DNA from: Microstegium vimineum
Taxonomy: Eukaryota > Streptophyta > Magnoliopsida > Poales > Poaceae
Direction of reading: 5' to 3'
DNA length: 64,000 nt
NCBI GenBank assembly: GCA_022036555.1
Contig: CM039126.1
Span: 8,290,079 to 8,354,078 of the forward strand
In this document: one piece after another, positions 11,301 to 25,503 of the stretch
Numbering within the stretch: position 1 is the stretch's first letter
Layout of the letters: each line of letters opens with the position of its first letter
Translations under genes and position numbers: made by a program
Notes under the pieces: model-generated
Database searches by the model: none
Told to the model about the DNA's origin: nothing
Seen by the model: the letters and a program-made list of their open reading frames with translations, nothing else

Positions 11301-13850
11301 GCTATATTGTTCGCATAAAAAGGGCAAGATCGGCTATATAAGACATATACATCAAGATTAGATATACAATCTCCTAACTACTACATCATCGCATACCATC
11401 CCTACATGTTTAGAGCACAATAAAGCAATTATATCCAAGTACCACGCTCGCGTATAGAGAAGCTACCCAATCTCTTCCAGGTCCCTGATCCTACGGATCG
11501 ATAGGTAAAGAACTTGGGTACATCTGAAGGCACGATGAACCGACACCTTAACTTAACTCTATTCTTTCTTCATATACATAATATAAATGGTTATGCATAA
11601 AGTTATATATGCTAAGATTATAACAGGGAAACTATATGCTAACATCATAACATAAGGACTACACTCTAATTATATAACATAAGTAGAATGATATAGTGAG
11701 AACAAGACTTTGGAATAACTATTGATAATATCCATACCAAGAATCTCTTCCAAGGAGTCAAACCCTACATGGTATCTTTACCTTGCTCTCGAAAGACTAC
11801 AAAGATAAAAGTGACTAGAGAAGTGTGAGGTGTTTGGCTCAAATGGTGTGTGTTCAATGACGGGCTCTCCTTCTTTTATATTGAATACATGTGGAGAGAT
11901 AAAATAGAAAAATAGTCAAAACCTCGTATGCATGCCACCATGCAACCGCTAAAGAGAGGTGGGGCCGAGCGGTGCAGGGGAGGTGTGCGTCCACACCATG
12001 CCTAGCCCGCCTTGCCACCGCCTTTGGCAGGTGGGCTAGTGGCTGGGCCTAGGTCGCAGCCATGTTGGTGCTTAGCCTAGATTTGCTGGTTGGTTGGGCT
12101 TTCTTTGTCCTTCTTGTCGTGGATGCTACGTTTACGCTTTTTGGATTGCGTCTTTTTTACTATAATTCCCTTGTATTAAGTGTAAGTTCTACAAAAGAGT
12201 AAATCTCCAATACAAGTGGAACTATGTCAATAGTAAATATATACGTGTGTAAAACATGTTTAGTTTTCTTCTTTTTAGGCTTAAGTTGGCGGTAAAATGT
12301 TGTCGATAAGAACCGCCAACAATCATGTCCTACAGCCCACTATGCTCTAATACCACCTGAAGTGTTTCCTCCCATTTATCTTAAAACTCAAATATGATAT
12401 AGACAACTTGCATGGATCAGTTCCGCTTCAAACTTGGAAGTACATGCTCCCCAAAGAAAGATAGACAACTTGTAGACTCTTGGTGTAATTAATCTTTTTA
12501 ACTCGGCAATGTGGCTGCCCAAAAAGTTTTAGTCGTGTAATGTACTTTTATAAATTATAACTGATGACCTAAGCAGTCCAGATCAATACAAAGCTCACGT
12601 GGGGGAAACTCTCCCCTCCCGGTGACATTAAAAAAAAAAAAGATAATTGCTTGATCAGAGCACAACATCTCTTTAAGTCCTTAGGTCATCAAGGCAATCA
12701 AGGGTGGTTTCCAATAAGGTTTTAGCTAGTAAATAAAGTACTTTCAACCTATAAGGCCTAAATGCAATATATTAAAAATGATTCTAACGTTTGTATTTGA
12801 AAAATATAATTTACAACATGAAGCGGATTCAGGTGGACTTGTGTTCGGTGTCATTCTCATGGAATACTTTTGCCCAATGCTCGGGTTCTCGAGCTCCTGT
12901 TGGCTTACATCGTCTGGTTCACAATAATTGTACTTAGTGGAATATATATGGCACTTAGTGGAAGATGATGTGACACCTAGTGCGAGATGATGTGGCATTT
13001 AGTGAGAATGACACGTGGATAAATTGCATGCGAAGATTAAAAATTAATATGATTTAATTTTAAAAGATATATATAGATATAGACGAATATCCTCTTTCTT
13101 CCGATGGAGAGAGATGTCCGTTGATGTTCCAAGTGAACACATAGAAATAGAATCCATGCTGGCATGGCCACAATTAGAATTAGCAACGAGATGCCTCCTA
13201 TCAGATTATCTGCTGCACCGATCGAAAAATGAAATCATCCAAATGAGTGCGCACAGCACACATAATTATATGGAATCACAGCGATAGTAGGTCACCAAGA
13301 TCTAGTCGGATCCCTTGGCTACAGGCAACACAGTGCCTTGCTTAACTGGCTCAAGTGTTTGGTGGCCGGTGGGTAATAGCATAAACAATATATAATAGAA
13401 GCATGTCCCGTGCGTTGCTGCGAGAATTGCGGATTGGTAGATTATGGCAGGTTGACATGGACAACCAAATATTTGTGTCTTACTGACGTGGTCATAACAA
13501 TTGAATGTGCTAATGGATTTTAATTGCATTCCAGTCACTACACAGTGCCCAACTGCTTTCAGTTACACAGTGCCTCTTTATGCAGAGGAGCTAGAAGCAC
13601 CGAGAGCACCGAGCACCTCAAAGCCCTGCAACTGCAATAACCAATGACAGTCCAGTCCTGGGCAGCAGTTCAAATTTTGTACAGCTTTACTCAGATTGAT
13701 TTTTTCACTTCTATTAGTAGTCATGTCTGGCACAGCAACCTTTGATAATAACAAGCATCAGCCTAAACAGGTGATTAACAGAACTGACAGAACATAACAT
13801 CACCATCAGTCAGAATGACGACTTGGGCAACAAAACATTGCATTTAACTA
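11301..13850. other. Intergenic, possible old LTR remnants
   Basis: No gene is supported. At about 12340-12356, gctctaataccacctga resembles an inverted copia primer-binding site with changes, and 11.8-12.3 kb has LTR-like composition, so an old minus-strand copia remnant is possible but unproven. An A12 run at about 12630-12641 may mark a retroposed 3' end. A direct repeat gcaagatcggctatat occurs at 11292-11307 and 11323-11338. Confidence 0.35.
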
Positions 13851-13876
13851 TGGAAAGACAGGTGAACGAGCAGGCG

Positions 13877-13882
13877 TTTATT
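13877..13882 (-). terminator. Poly(A) signal of the sucrose synthase gene
   Basis: AATAAA on the minus strand about 190 bp past the stop codon at 14070, a suitable distance for the 3' UTR end. It is a sequence match only. Confidence 0.5.
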
Positions 13883-14069
13883 TGAAGCAAAAGGTGTGCA
13901 GCTAATTCCTACAATAGGAACCAGCCAGCGCTGCCCAAAAACTAGCAAAAAGAAACCAAAGTTCTTGGAAACCAAGTACACATAACTCAAATACACAACT
14001 AACAATGCGAATTGCGGTGAACAATGGAAACGCAGCCGATGGTTCTCCGGCTTGGAATTCTTTCCCACA

Positions 14070-17000
14070 CTAGTCGAAGGACAATGGAACCGCACTTGCC
14101 TGGGTTCAAGAAAGAGATGCATTAGTAAATCCGCGTGTTTAAGACTGCTGAGAAATGAACACTTGATGCTACACATATTCTCTCTAGCAGACACCAAATA
14201 ACTTACCAGGCTACGGTATTTCAGAGCATAGAACATCTCAAGGTAGCGGCGAGTCTCGCGCCTCTCCAGATTGCTCACATACTTCCAGAATCCATATACA
14301 CCAGTCAGGGTCATCAGCCTCTCGGAGTAGAGCTTCCAGGTGTACCTGAGCAATCCAAAGCTTATAGTATCAGGATTTACTCCTAACTAGAGAAGGGTAA
14401 CACAAATTTCTGAGTGTTTGTGGCATGGAATGATATAGTGTTATAACCAGAGATGGCTACAAGGGTAACACAAAGATCTAAGTGATCAACCCTATAATAT
14501 CTGAGAATTAATCAGATGCAGCCTTTGGGCAACAAGAATTCTTCAGTGTATATCTATTTATATCATATATGGCAGAAGAGAAAAATTCTTACTTCTCATA
14601 AATTCTTTGCAGTCCACCCTGTGAGATCTTGTCCCAGTAGCTTGGATCTGCCTTGCTCTTCTCAAAGAAGTTGACCAAGATATCTGCAGCCTTGTCACTG
14701 TGGTAAGGATCAATGTGCAAACCAGACACCCCGTCCACAATGATTTCAGCAGGGCCACCATGGCAGGTTGCAATTGTTGGCAAACCACACGTCATGGACT
14801 CGATGACAGTCAGGCCGAATGCTTCATAGAGTGCAGGCTATAAAAACAAAGTGATAAAATAATTTAGTCCTGCACAAGCTCTATGACTGTACTTATCTGA
14901 AAGTAGATTGCACTATTGTTGGAACTTGGAAGTGCTTTATTAGATTAAGTGTGTATGCGTACCTGTACAAATGCTCCCTTCGTGTCACAAATGTAGCGGT
15001 ACAACTCCGCGTTGCGGACACGGTTCATCTGAGCTGAGATCCACCGGATATGGCCCTTCAAGTTGTACTCATCAATGAGACTGTACATCTTCTTGAACTC
15101 TGCCTGCTCCTCCCTGTCCTTCGATTCCTTGCCATGGTCACCAGCAACAATCACAAGGTTTGCCAATTCCCTCAGGTGTGCATTCTTACCATACATCTCA
15201 ACCAAGCCTGTCATGTTCTTCACACGGTCAAGACGAGCCATTGAGAAGATGATCGGCTTGTTCTTGTCCTTCAACACATACCTGGAAGCAATTAACCAGG
15301 TGTTCAGGTGGAAAACTTATTTATAGTAAATGGCAATAACATCTTTGCATGTCTTAATAGATAGAAAGATGGACAGACATGAAGATGAGTGTTGGAATAT
15401 TTACAAGCTGATTGACTACAAGAAGACATTCAATCAGTTCAGTACTCACTTGTGCTCATCGTTCTCAACATCACTGTAGATGAGCTCCTCAATTTCAGGA
15501 TGGAAGGCAGTGAGTCTCTTGTCAGTTTCAGTGTATGGGTAGTAAACACTCATGTCTGCTCCAGGAGAGACAATGTTGAATTTGGGATCAAAAACATCAA
15601 TGCCATGGACAACACGGTAAAGTCCAGGAAGAGTGAACGCGATGTGGGACTCATACTGCCCCACAGTGTCCTTGCTGCAGAAATAACACAGAACATCAGA
15701 TACTATTTTAGTTACTACTACAATACAGCAAGATTCTAAAGATAATATACAAAACTTACCTTCCCGCGATTTCTTGGAATGTACTGGTGATGATGAAATC
15801 AGTGTGATTCATGGCAATAAGGTCAGCTGTGAACTGGCATGAGAAGTGGTATTGGCTGTCAAATTTGTCCAAGTATATGTCTGAGTTGGGATATTTGGTT
15901 TTCTCCAAGGCATGGGCAATGGTACACTGCAAGTATGTACAAATCTATTAAGCATTTGGAGAACTTAATAATTTTATAAAAAAAACTCAATTACTCATGT
16001 ACAGCCAAACAGACCTGAGTAACTCCCAACTTGTGCGCGAGTAGAGTGGCGACTAGGTTGCCATCACTGTAGTTGCCAATGATAAGGTCAGGCTTGGCCT
16101 GCATTTCTAACATTATTTCACTGGCAACATCCTGTAGCACAGAATGCATGACTTCAGTATTATTCAAACAAGCTATGCCATGTAGGACATTCAGTCGGAT
16201 AATCTATATACCTCAGTGTATGTCTCCAGGTATGGCCAGACATCAAAACGAGAGATCCACTTGCGGAGAATACCATTTTCATTTCTGAATGGAATACGAA
16301 TAATGTCTGTGTGCTCAGTTCCAATGACCTTCTCCAGCCGCTGACCGCACGTAGTCCCAACAGCATCAGGCAACAACCTGGTAACCTGCACAAATAAGAT
16401 TATGTAGGCACATTTACTGAGTAAATCAAGACACAACGAAAAGGGTTCAGAAGGTGAAACATGGTCTCAAACATGAAACATACAATGAGGATCTTCGGGG
16501 TGATGTCAAGGCCTTGCTGCTTAATCCTAAGAAGCATCTCATTCTCCAAAGCACGGACTTGATCCAAAATGTACACAACCTGCAAAACGATTGCAAATGA
16601 GAAATCTAAAATCTACAGTAGCTAAAAGAAAAGTAATCACTAAACTTCTGTACCTGACCACCAGTGTCAGGGTATCCAAGCACATTGGATTGGGCAAAGT
16701 AGCCATGAGGAGACAGGATAACAACATTGAACATCATTGGTATAGTTCCAAGGAACTTCTCCAAGTTGGCAGGATCAGGGGCCTCAAGAAGGTCAAGAAG
16801 CAAGTGAAGTGTGTCAAGTACGCGCTTTGCAGTGTCACCCCAGCCCTTCTCCAAGCCAAGCTCTTGGAACCTAATGAAGATCATGGTGGCATTACAAGCA
16901 ATTAATCCATTTGCTAGTTCAACCAAAGTTAAATGGCAAGGACAATTTATTGATCAATCACCTATGGTTGAACTCTGAGTAGGGAGTGTCTTGAGGGACA

Positions 17001-18478
17001 CTCAGCAGATACTCTTCTGCCTTTCTAAGGGATGACTGGAGCCCACGGAGGCTCTGAATTCTGTCGTTCAACATCATCGTCTGTAACAGAAAAAGAAAAG
17101 GACGTACAAATGAGGGAGTCAGGTGGAATCATTTAATCCATTTTCAGGCTATGTAAAGTTCCTAAATAAAATTAAATAAATATTGTCATCATCCATTGTG
17201 AAGCAAGCGCTTGGAAGATTCTGGACTGTAAGCTCACCATGCCCTTGTAGTTATGGGCTTTGAGGAAATTCAGCAACGGGTACAGGCTCTCCTTGTCCTG
17301 GAACAACTTGGAAGACAGGTGTCGGTTAAGGAATTGCACTCCATTTCCAATGGACTTTGACATGGAAGGACGAGGGAACGAGGCATTGAATGGCTCAAAA
17401 TCAAGCTCAAGCACAAAGTTGCTGTCGGACCTGGTACAAGGAAAAGGAGGTATGGAATTAGTACATATACAAGTTCCTATAACTAGAATCTAGAGATTAG
17501 CCTATAAAACTACAAAGAATTCATCGATGAACTTACTTTCCATCCACCAGCTGTTCCTTGAATGCCAAGTACTCAGAAACACTCAGCTCCTCCACAGCCA
17601 ACTCACTTACATTCACTCGAATGTAATCCCAGACACCAGGCCTTGGCCTGATAGCAAGTGCAACCCATGGGGGCAGCACAATTGCTTCCTATATGCAGAC
17701 AAGGGAAAAGTAGAATGAGTCCCTGATTTTCAATTGGCAAGCACTCAAGCGGGCACCTCAGCAGTGTTACCTGAGCAGCACGAAGAATGTCTTCAAAGGG
17801 TGCATACTTATCCTTGTCACTATCAAACAGGGCATCAAACTCAGCAAGCAGCTGATGGCGCTGAAGCATTCCCTTGCCCTGGTTAACATACCTGTAAAAG
17901 TGATATTTCACAAATAAAAAGGATGTTACATCTCATATCATGTACCTTTTTTCCTGTTGTGATGGACATCTCATATTCTATTTAGATCTGAAGATGTAAA
18001 TATTAAATGGCACTGTACCAGCTAAAGACAAACAATCTGCCAAATGATGTACCACAAACTATACTGTCCTATTAACTCAATTGTACTGATCAAACCAAAA
18101 TGATACGAAAAGTGAAGAGCAGCACCACTATGTTTTACAATCAATAATCTCCTGATTATAAAATCATTATATATATATATGATCAATATGAGTCGAGGAC
18201 GAATATGTAACATCCTTAGCAATTAGCATGCAAGATGGTGTCAACAAAAGAAACCAAGAAAGAAGTTGCATATTCTCGTGTTTACATTTGGGTGTGCTAT
18301 TAAGATAGGGATGAATAGAATACCAAATTAACAAATTTCAGTACAGGAAATGAAATGCAAGTTACATATTTCGGTATGCCCACCTGGAGAAGAGTGCAAT
18401 CAGCTCATTGGGATGGGAGGTGAAGGTGGCACCAAGGCGTTCGCGGAGACTGTGGAGGCGAGTCAGCTTGGAAGCCAT
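14070..18478 (-). CDS. Sh1: Sucrose synthase, Shrunken-1 type
   Basis: Sucrose synthase reversibly converts sucrose and UDP to UDP-glucose and fructose, feeding starch and cell-wall synthesis in sink tissue. I joined 15 coding exons: 18384-18478, 17771-17891, 17537-17688, 17238-17430, 16962-17080, 16654-16870, 16484-16579, 16212-16385, 16015-16131, 15760-15926, 15450-15674, 14963-15281, 14593-14837, 14207-14345 and 14070-14099. All introns are GT-AG and the phases add up to 802 codons plus stop, the length of maize SH1. The N-terminus (MASKLTRLHSLRERLG) carries the conserved phosphorylatable Ser at residue 10. The GT-B transferase domain has the expected active-site residues Arg575, Lys580, and Glu670/Glu678 of the E-x7-E motif (EAFGLTVIE). 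No stop or frameshift is present, so the gene looks functional. The close match to SH1 rather than the SUS2 class rests on family knowledge. Confidence 0.97.
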
Positions 18479-19625
18479 GTCTCAATGATACCCAATACTG
18501 CAATTCGAGCTATACAGTTAAAATTCAGCAGCAGCACTTGTACAATAACAATAAATCAAGAGCTTAGCACTTAGAAGATTGTCTGAAAAAGTAGGTCATG
18601 CTAAAGGAACCTAAATTTGAAAAGAAAAATGCAGTATGTAGCTATACTATTTGATTTATCTCAACAGAAACACTTAACAAGATAGAATCCTATTGCAAAA
18701 TAGTCATGATAAAGCAGGCACTTATCCCCACCCAAACAAAAGCAAGTATTTATTCAGTATTGATCCTCCACCAAACAAAAGCAAGTACTGATTCCGCACA
18801 AGCACTTCGTTATCAGATAATATTTTCAAAGGAGAAAGGAACCAACTTGATTGAGTTAATTTTCTGTCTTAAAGAGTATTCATGCCATTCAGACCCTAAA
18901 ACCCACTAAGAGGCAGCAAAAAAACCTGTGAAAATAAGAGGATTTGGCTTCCGAATAAGCACAGCCAACCTCAATAATGGACATCACAAATTCCTAGAAT
19001 AAAGACATCAAAAGGTGAAATATAGAAAAATCCAACAAGATGACTTTTCGTACTAAAAGAACAAAAAAAAAGTATTTTTCGCGCTAATAATCCACCAAAA
19101 AGACAAATACATTCCTCGGATAGCAAAAGAGGTGAGCAGGGCACGCAATCACAGCAAAATGTCAAGCAAACTACAGAGCCTTGAATCTCTACAGTATCTA
19201 TGTGTGAATCCAAGTTTACCACCACCACCAAGTAAAATCCTAAAGCTCAAAACCCTCCCAGAAAAGGACGGCGGAAAGCTCTGTCCAGAGTACAGGAACG
19301 GTTTAGATCAGAGAAATCTACACAAGCCCAAGAACATGTCAGCACAGCCCAAGCAAAGATTCAGGCGATGACGCACCCAGCGAATCACGGAAACGCAGGA
19401 AGAAATGGCGGAGCAAGGCAGCAACAAAACAATTAAGGCGAGCGATTGCGCTCATCAAGACACGATCTTTTTCTACCGCGGCCAGATTAGCTCAAAATCC
19501 CAGCAAAACCCCACCCAAGATTACCAGAGGACAGAGGTTTAGTATATTATTGGAGATACTAAACAGAAGAGCAAGCATACCCAATGGTCAACAGGGAGGG
19601 AGCAGAGTCCAATGGAGGAGGGATT
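18479..19625 (-). other. Sh1 5' leader with 1,083-bp intron
   Basis: A non-coding first exon ends at 19581 with a GT donor starting at 19580. The acceptor AG is at 18498-18499, leaving 19 bp of leader before the ATG at 18478. A leader intron of about 1 kb is a known feature of maize Sh1, where it strongly enhances expression. The splice sites are read from sequence; the function is by homology. Confidence 0.75.
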
Positions 19626-19652
19626 TCTCTCCGAGACGGGAAGAGGGGGCCA

Positions 19653-19660
19653 ATAAATAG
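19653..19660 (-). promoter_or_regulatory. TATA box of Sh1
   Basis: CTATTTATTG on the minus strand, about 70 bp upstream of the first-exon donor, so initiation near 19,625 is likely. The downstream leader is C/T-rich, as in many grass promoters. Confidence 0.6.
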
Positions 19661-19661
19661 A

Positions 19662-22569
19662 GAGGGGCAGACAGCTGCTGTAAGCCCAGGCTCCCTGCGC
19701 TTGTGATGACGTGTGACCTGTGAGCCTGCTGCGTGAGGTGCCGAGGTGGTGGCTAGTAGCTAGCTAGCTGTGGTGCAGATGGTAGGGCCCACCTTCAAGC
19801 TGACAAAGGGGAATTCAGCAAATGGATAATGCCAAATTACTATACTTGAAAATCAGAATTTCCAAATCCTGATGGTCAGTAGTGCTGATGGTGTCACTAA
19901 TTGTGTGATGGACTCAATGGTGCTGCAAAAGCATCCGATTAGCATATGCTAACAGACCAATGGCCGGTTTCGAAAAAGCTTAGACCTTTGTTTATTTTTT
20001 ATGCAGACTAGTACAGTGCAGGTGCAGTGAACGCAATGGAAAAAAGGACCGGCTCTGGCTGGGAGAGAAAGGAGAGCACGAAACGAAAGGAACCCCACAA
20101 CCCCAAGGGAAGAAGAAGAAAAAAAAAAGCTTCTTTCTACTGTACTATTATTATTCTTTGGGGTTCCTAATTTCACCACCGAAATCTCGCAGCTGATTCG
20201 GTGAGCAGCAAAAAGCCAGTGATCCGGCATCCAAGATACGATCAGCATTGCAGTCATCATCAGAGACGCAAACGCAAATGAGATTGTCCGGGTTAAAAAA
20301 GCAGCGAGATATTTTTCCCCTCCCTCCTATCCCCATTGGATCAGATCAGTAGGTTTGCCCTCCTTCTAGAAACTTAGCTTGTATTGTATACATGGGTCTC
20401 TCAGAAAGCCCGTGTGCAGAAACAACCGGGGGAAACACCAAGAACATGCTCCAACACAAGTTGACGAATTCTCTACGAAATTAATCAGGCACAACCATCC
20501 CTAAAAATGCATCCAGAGCTGCGTCCAGTCAGCAGGCACAAGCTGACAAGCGGCAACAAGAAAGTTGCCGAGCCCAGATATGAGATATCGTTTTTTCAAG
20601 AACAGAAAGGCATCGGTTCTTGCAAAGATTGATCGATGCTGCAGCTGTGATGAGTGATGAGCCGCCATACGGCACTCGCTCGCATCGCATCGGGCGTGCC
20701 GCGACGAGGTGGCGGCTACGTTCCAAACAAGAACAGAGCTGCCTATGCGCGCGGTGCGCCGGTGCTGACATGGAATGGAAAAAATCAAGCGATCGAGGTG
20801 GTGACGAGGAGAAGTGTTAGCAACCTGATACAAGGCTGTAGAGAATAGCTGATCCCTAACAAGAAGCTAGCGGAACAGAACAATAGAAAAGGAGGCGCTT
20901 CTTCTTGCACGAAAAGAAAGAGACAGACGAGACACAGCGAGCGCTCTTGTCACGGCTAGTCTCTCAACAGCATATATGAGATCCAAACGCTCTTGTCACG
21001 GATAGTGCATATGGACGGTTTGTGTGTAAAGATCGTCGATCCCGTCACGTTGACACTTGACAATTACAGTACTTCTCTCAAAAAAAAAACATTTTCAACT
21101 TTTCGGCGGCTATGTTCAGGATGCAAGGACAAAAATAAAAGAAGAATTTTTAAAATATGCACTGGGTATAAATAAATAAATAAATTGAATAATAACGCAG
21201 CCACCTCCTCCATGAAACCTCTGCACCACCAGCAAATAAAAAAAAATAAAAAAAACGAACTTGGATGCGCAGTTTCCGCTAACAGAACAGACACTACAGA
21301 CGTAGCACCCCAACCAACGCATGCACAATTCTGGAACACAGCGACCGGCATTGCATCTAGAGGCAACACGGAACACAGCGACTGGCATTGCATCTATCTA
21401 GAGGAAACACGGACGAGACGGGAAGATGCATACCTTCTCAAAAGAACAGCACCGGAATGGCGTCTACAGAACAGAGAAACGGAACAGATGCAGAGAAAAG
21501 AACGCAATGCGTAGGTTGGGTACGCAGGACGGCAGCAATTTATAGTAGCGGCAGTGAGGAGATATCATCGGATAAGTCTCTCTCTTTTTTCCCTGTGCTT
21601 GTGAAACAAGCCATGACCATGAACCGTGATCTGAAAATCTGATCGCCACCTCCGGTTTCCTTTTCGGGGTCAATGCGCTGGTGGCCCACGGCAGCAAAAG
21701 GAAAGGCCGGTGAATGAGATGGGATATCAGCGGCATGTTCTCCCATTTCCTGCTCCGGCCGCTTCTTCCGCCGCGCAGCCGGCAGCGGTGGCGGCTGGTT
21801 TCAAAGTCCGGTTCCGAAATCAGGAGACGGGGCTGCTGGTTTTGCAACACCATGTTGTGATTCGTGACCATTTTTCTTTTTTAATCTGCAAATGGGTGTG
21901 GTTTCCATTTGGGTCATCATCACAGCATGTGGTAAGGGTAGGTCAGATCAGGTCAGGTCGTCGTTGGTCGCCGGAGAAACGAAAAGGAAGCTACGTGCAA
22001 CTCATACCGTGGGTGTTTTTCTGAAACGGATTTCTCTTTTTTTACTGTAACTCATACAGTGGGCGTTTCTGAAAAGAGAACTCTAAGGGTTTGCTTTTAG
22101 AGAGAGCTCTAGTACGGAGTACTTGTTTTAGCTTTAACCATTAGAAGAAGAATCTCAATCCAGGTTACAAACAACATTTTACTAGTGCATCTAGGTTTCA
22201 TACGCCGATGACGTACTCATCACAGCGAAAAATATTAAATCCCAATAGTGAATAAAACTATTCCCCTTTGCCGTGTGCATCCATCCCATGATGCAAAGTC
22301 TACAACTATTTTTTTTCCCCTTTGGCTAAAGAATGCCCTCCATTTCAAAGTCTACATTTGCGTGGAGTCAGGGATTGAAGCGACCACGAATTCAACAAGA
22401 ATGGCATCTAGATGCGTTTACTTTGGGTGGAAACTGATTCTTACGCGGCGAACAGCAAGACATGCAGGCACAGCAATTCGTAGTTGGTTTCTCTTTTCTT
22501 CTGTATATCCATTTCACAAGCAGCGGTTAACATATATATTTTGCGTAGGATGCCACTTTCGAAGTTGGG
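19662..22569. other. Sh1 upstream intergenic region
   Basis: No gene is supported. It must contain the Sh1 promoter in its first kilobase. A short direct repeat (about 38 bp, containing cagcgaccggcattgcatct) occurs twice at about 21335-21410. Short open frames here lack domains. Confidence 0.45.
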
Positions 22570-24123
22570 AACATCATTTGTTCTACAAAAACAAGCAGTG
22601 TCAAAATAGAAGGTGAGAGCTTGGAGGGGGAAAAAGATATGTATAAGTCTGATTAGAAAACTCTACAGTACAAGTTAGAAATAGTCCCTAGATAGAATCG
22701 CACCACAAATGTTAAACGGCATAGCACTGAATAAGAAATTGTCATTTTTTTTCCACTATACACTATCCTATTTTATCTGCTCTGTGTTGACAACACACAC
22801 ACACACCATTATATTATATTATCACCTGTGAACTTGATATCCATTTACAATTCATTGGTCATTTTTAGCATGGTTGGCAGTAGTAAAGCCAAAAGAACTA
22901 GAGTTAATCCAGAATTGATTAATGCGCCTTTCGACGTAGTCCCCACTTGTATATATATGTGCCAATCGTCAACAGAAGACACATTTTGGCACACAATAAA
23001 AGCAACTTTTTTCAGTTTGTTCATGTGAGAGCCAAACCTCCCCTATTGGATGGATCTCAAGCAGGACGGGACGAGTGGTCGATCTAAAAGGTGACAAGCT
23101 AGCTAACCCATCAACCGCTACAGTTGATTAACCAGCACTCAACCCTCCTCCTAGCTAAGCTAATAATCCTTATCCGTTCGCCGTGGTCCTATGATCCTAT
23201 CACTGAATATATATTATAGGGTTTGGTGTGACGTCGCCAATTATGCAAGTGACCCACCCCGAGTACGTAATTTCTTTGACATGTCGCTTGCTACTTGCTA
23301 GCGCTAGAATGGATGAGAATCGACAGCAACAAACCAACGGGGTCTCACTTCATTCATTCGGTCCGGCGAAAGCCCGGGTCACTCAGTGCGTGATAACGAA
23401 GCCTCTCTCGCCGTTGCTTTGCGTTACTGGCGATCTGACACCACGGTTTTCTTTCTTTTCCTCAGACGGATGGATCTCATAATTCTCATTGTCCTCTTTA
23501 GATCCAGGAAGCTTTTGGCTTCCAGGAAGCAACGTCAACTTGGAACTCGTTCAAAATAAAGAGAGATGTGAATCAGCATGACAAAGACCAGCACAAGTTT
23601 CCAATGGAAACTGTTCGCTTCAACTTTTCAGCCGATTTTGTCTTAATTCAACTTATCCTCTCACATAATAATATTATCAAAACAGCCAAATTCAGCTGCA
23701 AATAAGTCCAGTGCTGTTCGGCTTGCATTAGTATGACAGAGGTGAATTATCACCTCTTCACATGTCCATTGCTTTGAGCTGGGATCAGTGTGCGGCCGCC
23801 GTTCAGCGACAGAAACGCCTGATGAATTGAACTAGGCAGGTCCAATCCAAGCGTCCCGACGCGCTTATATCCAATCACATGGCCGAAGACGGCTGGAAAA
23901 GAGCCATCTGCACGACCATGCCTCGGCTGTGCTCCTGACCACTGACCACAAGCACATGGATCTCAGAACTTTTGGGTTCTGGGCAGCGTATCTGGATTTG
24001 CTTGCCCTGTTACCGAAAAGGTATCTCTTCAGATAGTGACCGGTCAGCAGACCAGCATTTTTCGAACAAGACATGCAAGTGTTCATACGGCTGCAGAGTG
24101 TTCATACAGCTGCAGAGGCTGAA

Positions 24124-25503
24124 CGTCGGGTACAAAGGTAAGGGGTACCCTAAATCCTTCGATAATTTAACGTTTAACATAGCAATCATTTTTAAGACAA
24201 AAACCAACCAACCGCTCAAGTCAGCAAAGAAGGACCCCTCACACGAAGGCCTCCTGCACCGGCGATAGCGATCAGTCGTGGACCGACCTGCTTCTGGAAA
24301 AATGACGGACCAGGGGTCGAACTAACGACCCTTCCGCCTCTACCTCGACGCCGAATGACGGATCAGGGGTCGAACAAACGACCCCTCCGCCTCTACCTCG
24401 ACGCCGAATGACGGACCAGGGGTCGAACGTTCGACCCATCCGCCTCTACCTCGACGCCGAATGACGGACCAGGGGTCGAATGAACGACCCCCGGACGGGA
24501 AGCTCGATCAGCTCACCTGCCCCCGGTATGGGTTAAAGGGAACCTGCCTAACGCCATGGGCGCCCACGACCGCAGTCAAATCCATCAGCTCACCGCCATG
24601 TCCCGTACCTCCGTCGACTGTGCTGTCGTTGTAACCACGTCGCGAGTACGGACTCCGGAGGCACCCCTCGAGACGTGAACAGGACGGCCCTCGACGACGT
24701 CTTCAAGAATACGGCAAGACCACGCAGGTCTCAACCCCTCCCCTCGACCGGGGGGGGCTCGACCCCTACCTCCAACAACTTCGGTATGGGCCCCGTCCCG
24801 CTTCAACTGTGGGACTCGCGCCCGCCTACGGAAGGACGACCCTGTGGTGCCACGACGTGCTGCAACGTCTAGTCTACTGTCACCATGCCCCAGAGCACTG
24901 GGAGAGCGGGAAGGCCACGCCGCCACAGTGATCGACGTCCCTTCGCCAACACTATGCCGCGGACACGCCTCCCATGCTACAACAGTTTAGAACCCTGTAC
25001 CCTCGTGCCTCCCCTTGGTCTATAAAAGGGGACGCCGAGATAGAAGAAGGGGACTTTTCGGGCGACTCTGGTACAAACTCACATTCGCTCGGACACTTCT
25101 CACTCAGACATCGGCTCTGATCCTCACACTCCACACACCCCGTTGCTTGATCGACCCCTCAAGCAACCAACCGACCGCCTAGGATAACTCTACTAGCCCT
25201 AGGCCTCAGCTCATCCTGAGTACCCCCGTGTAAACCTGCTTGTACCCCCTGTACGAGCACTTCGGTGCAAAATAATACAATCTATCCTTCCCTGCTGGAC
25301 GTAGGACCTTCTTTGCCTCCCCCGCTGGACGTAGGGTCTTTTTTGTCCAAACCAGGATAAATCTTGTGTCTTTCTTGCATCACATCTGAGAGATAAAGCA
25401 CGCAATATACAAATTTACTAGCCGGGGGTGCAATATACAAATTTACTAACCGGGGGTCAAATTTACTAGCCGGTGGTCTTGACCCTGGGTCATAACATCG
25501 ACA
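24124..25503 (+). mobile_element. Solo LTR, same gypsy family as the 14.9-kb element
   Basis: This is a reverse-complement match to the LTRs at 29550 and 43144. It starts CGTCGGGTACAAAGG (canonical TGTCGGG) and ends ATCGACA. Flanks ctgaa (24119-24123) and ctgat (25504-25508) form a 5-bp duplication with one mismatch. The copy-2 sequence (around 46545) shows the empty site. There is no internal region, so it arose by LTR-LTR recombination. A TATA box (tataaaagg at 25021) reads plus. Confidence 0.88.
24305..24500. repeat. 53-bp tandem repeats inside the solo LTR
   Basis: About four units containing gacggaccaggggtcgaa and cctctacctcgacgccgaat. Each unit carries a small palindrome, GGGGTCG...CGACCC. 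The same array type is in the LTR at 63085-63290 and, as a shorter unit, at 44097-44283. Confidence 0.85.

Noticed and set aside
12340..12356. Copia primer-binding-site-like sequence
   Set aside because: It is imperfect and without a definable LTR or gag beside it, so it is noted only as a possible remnant.
24305..24500. Regular repeats with spacers, superficially CRISPR-like
   Set aside because: The spacers are themselves repeated, the locus is an LTR, and the genome is a plant; it is a tandem array.
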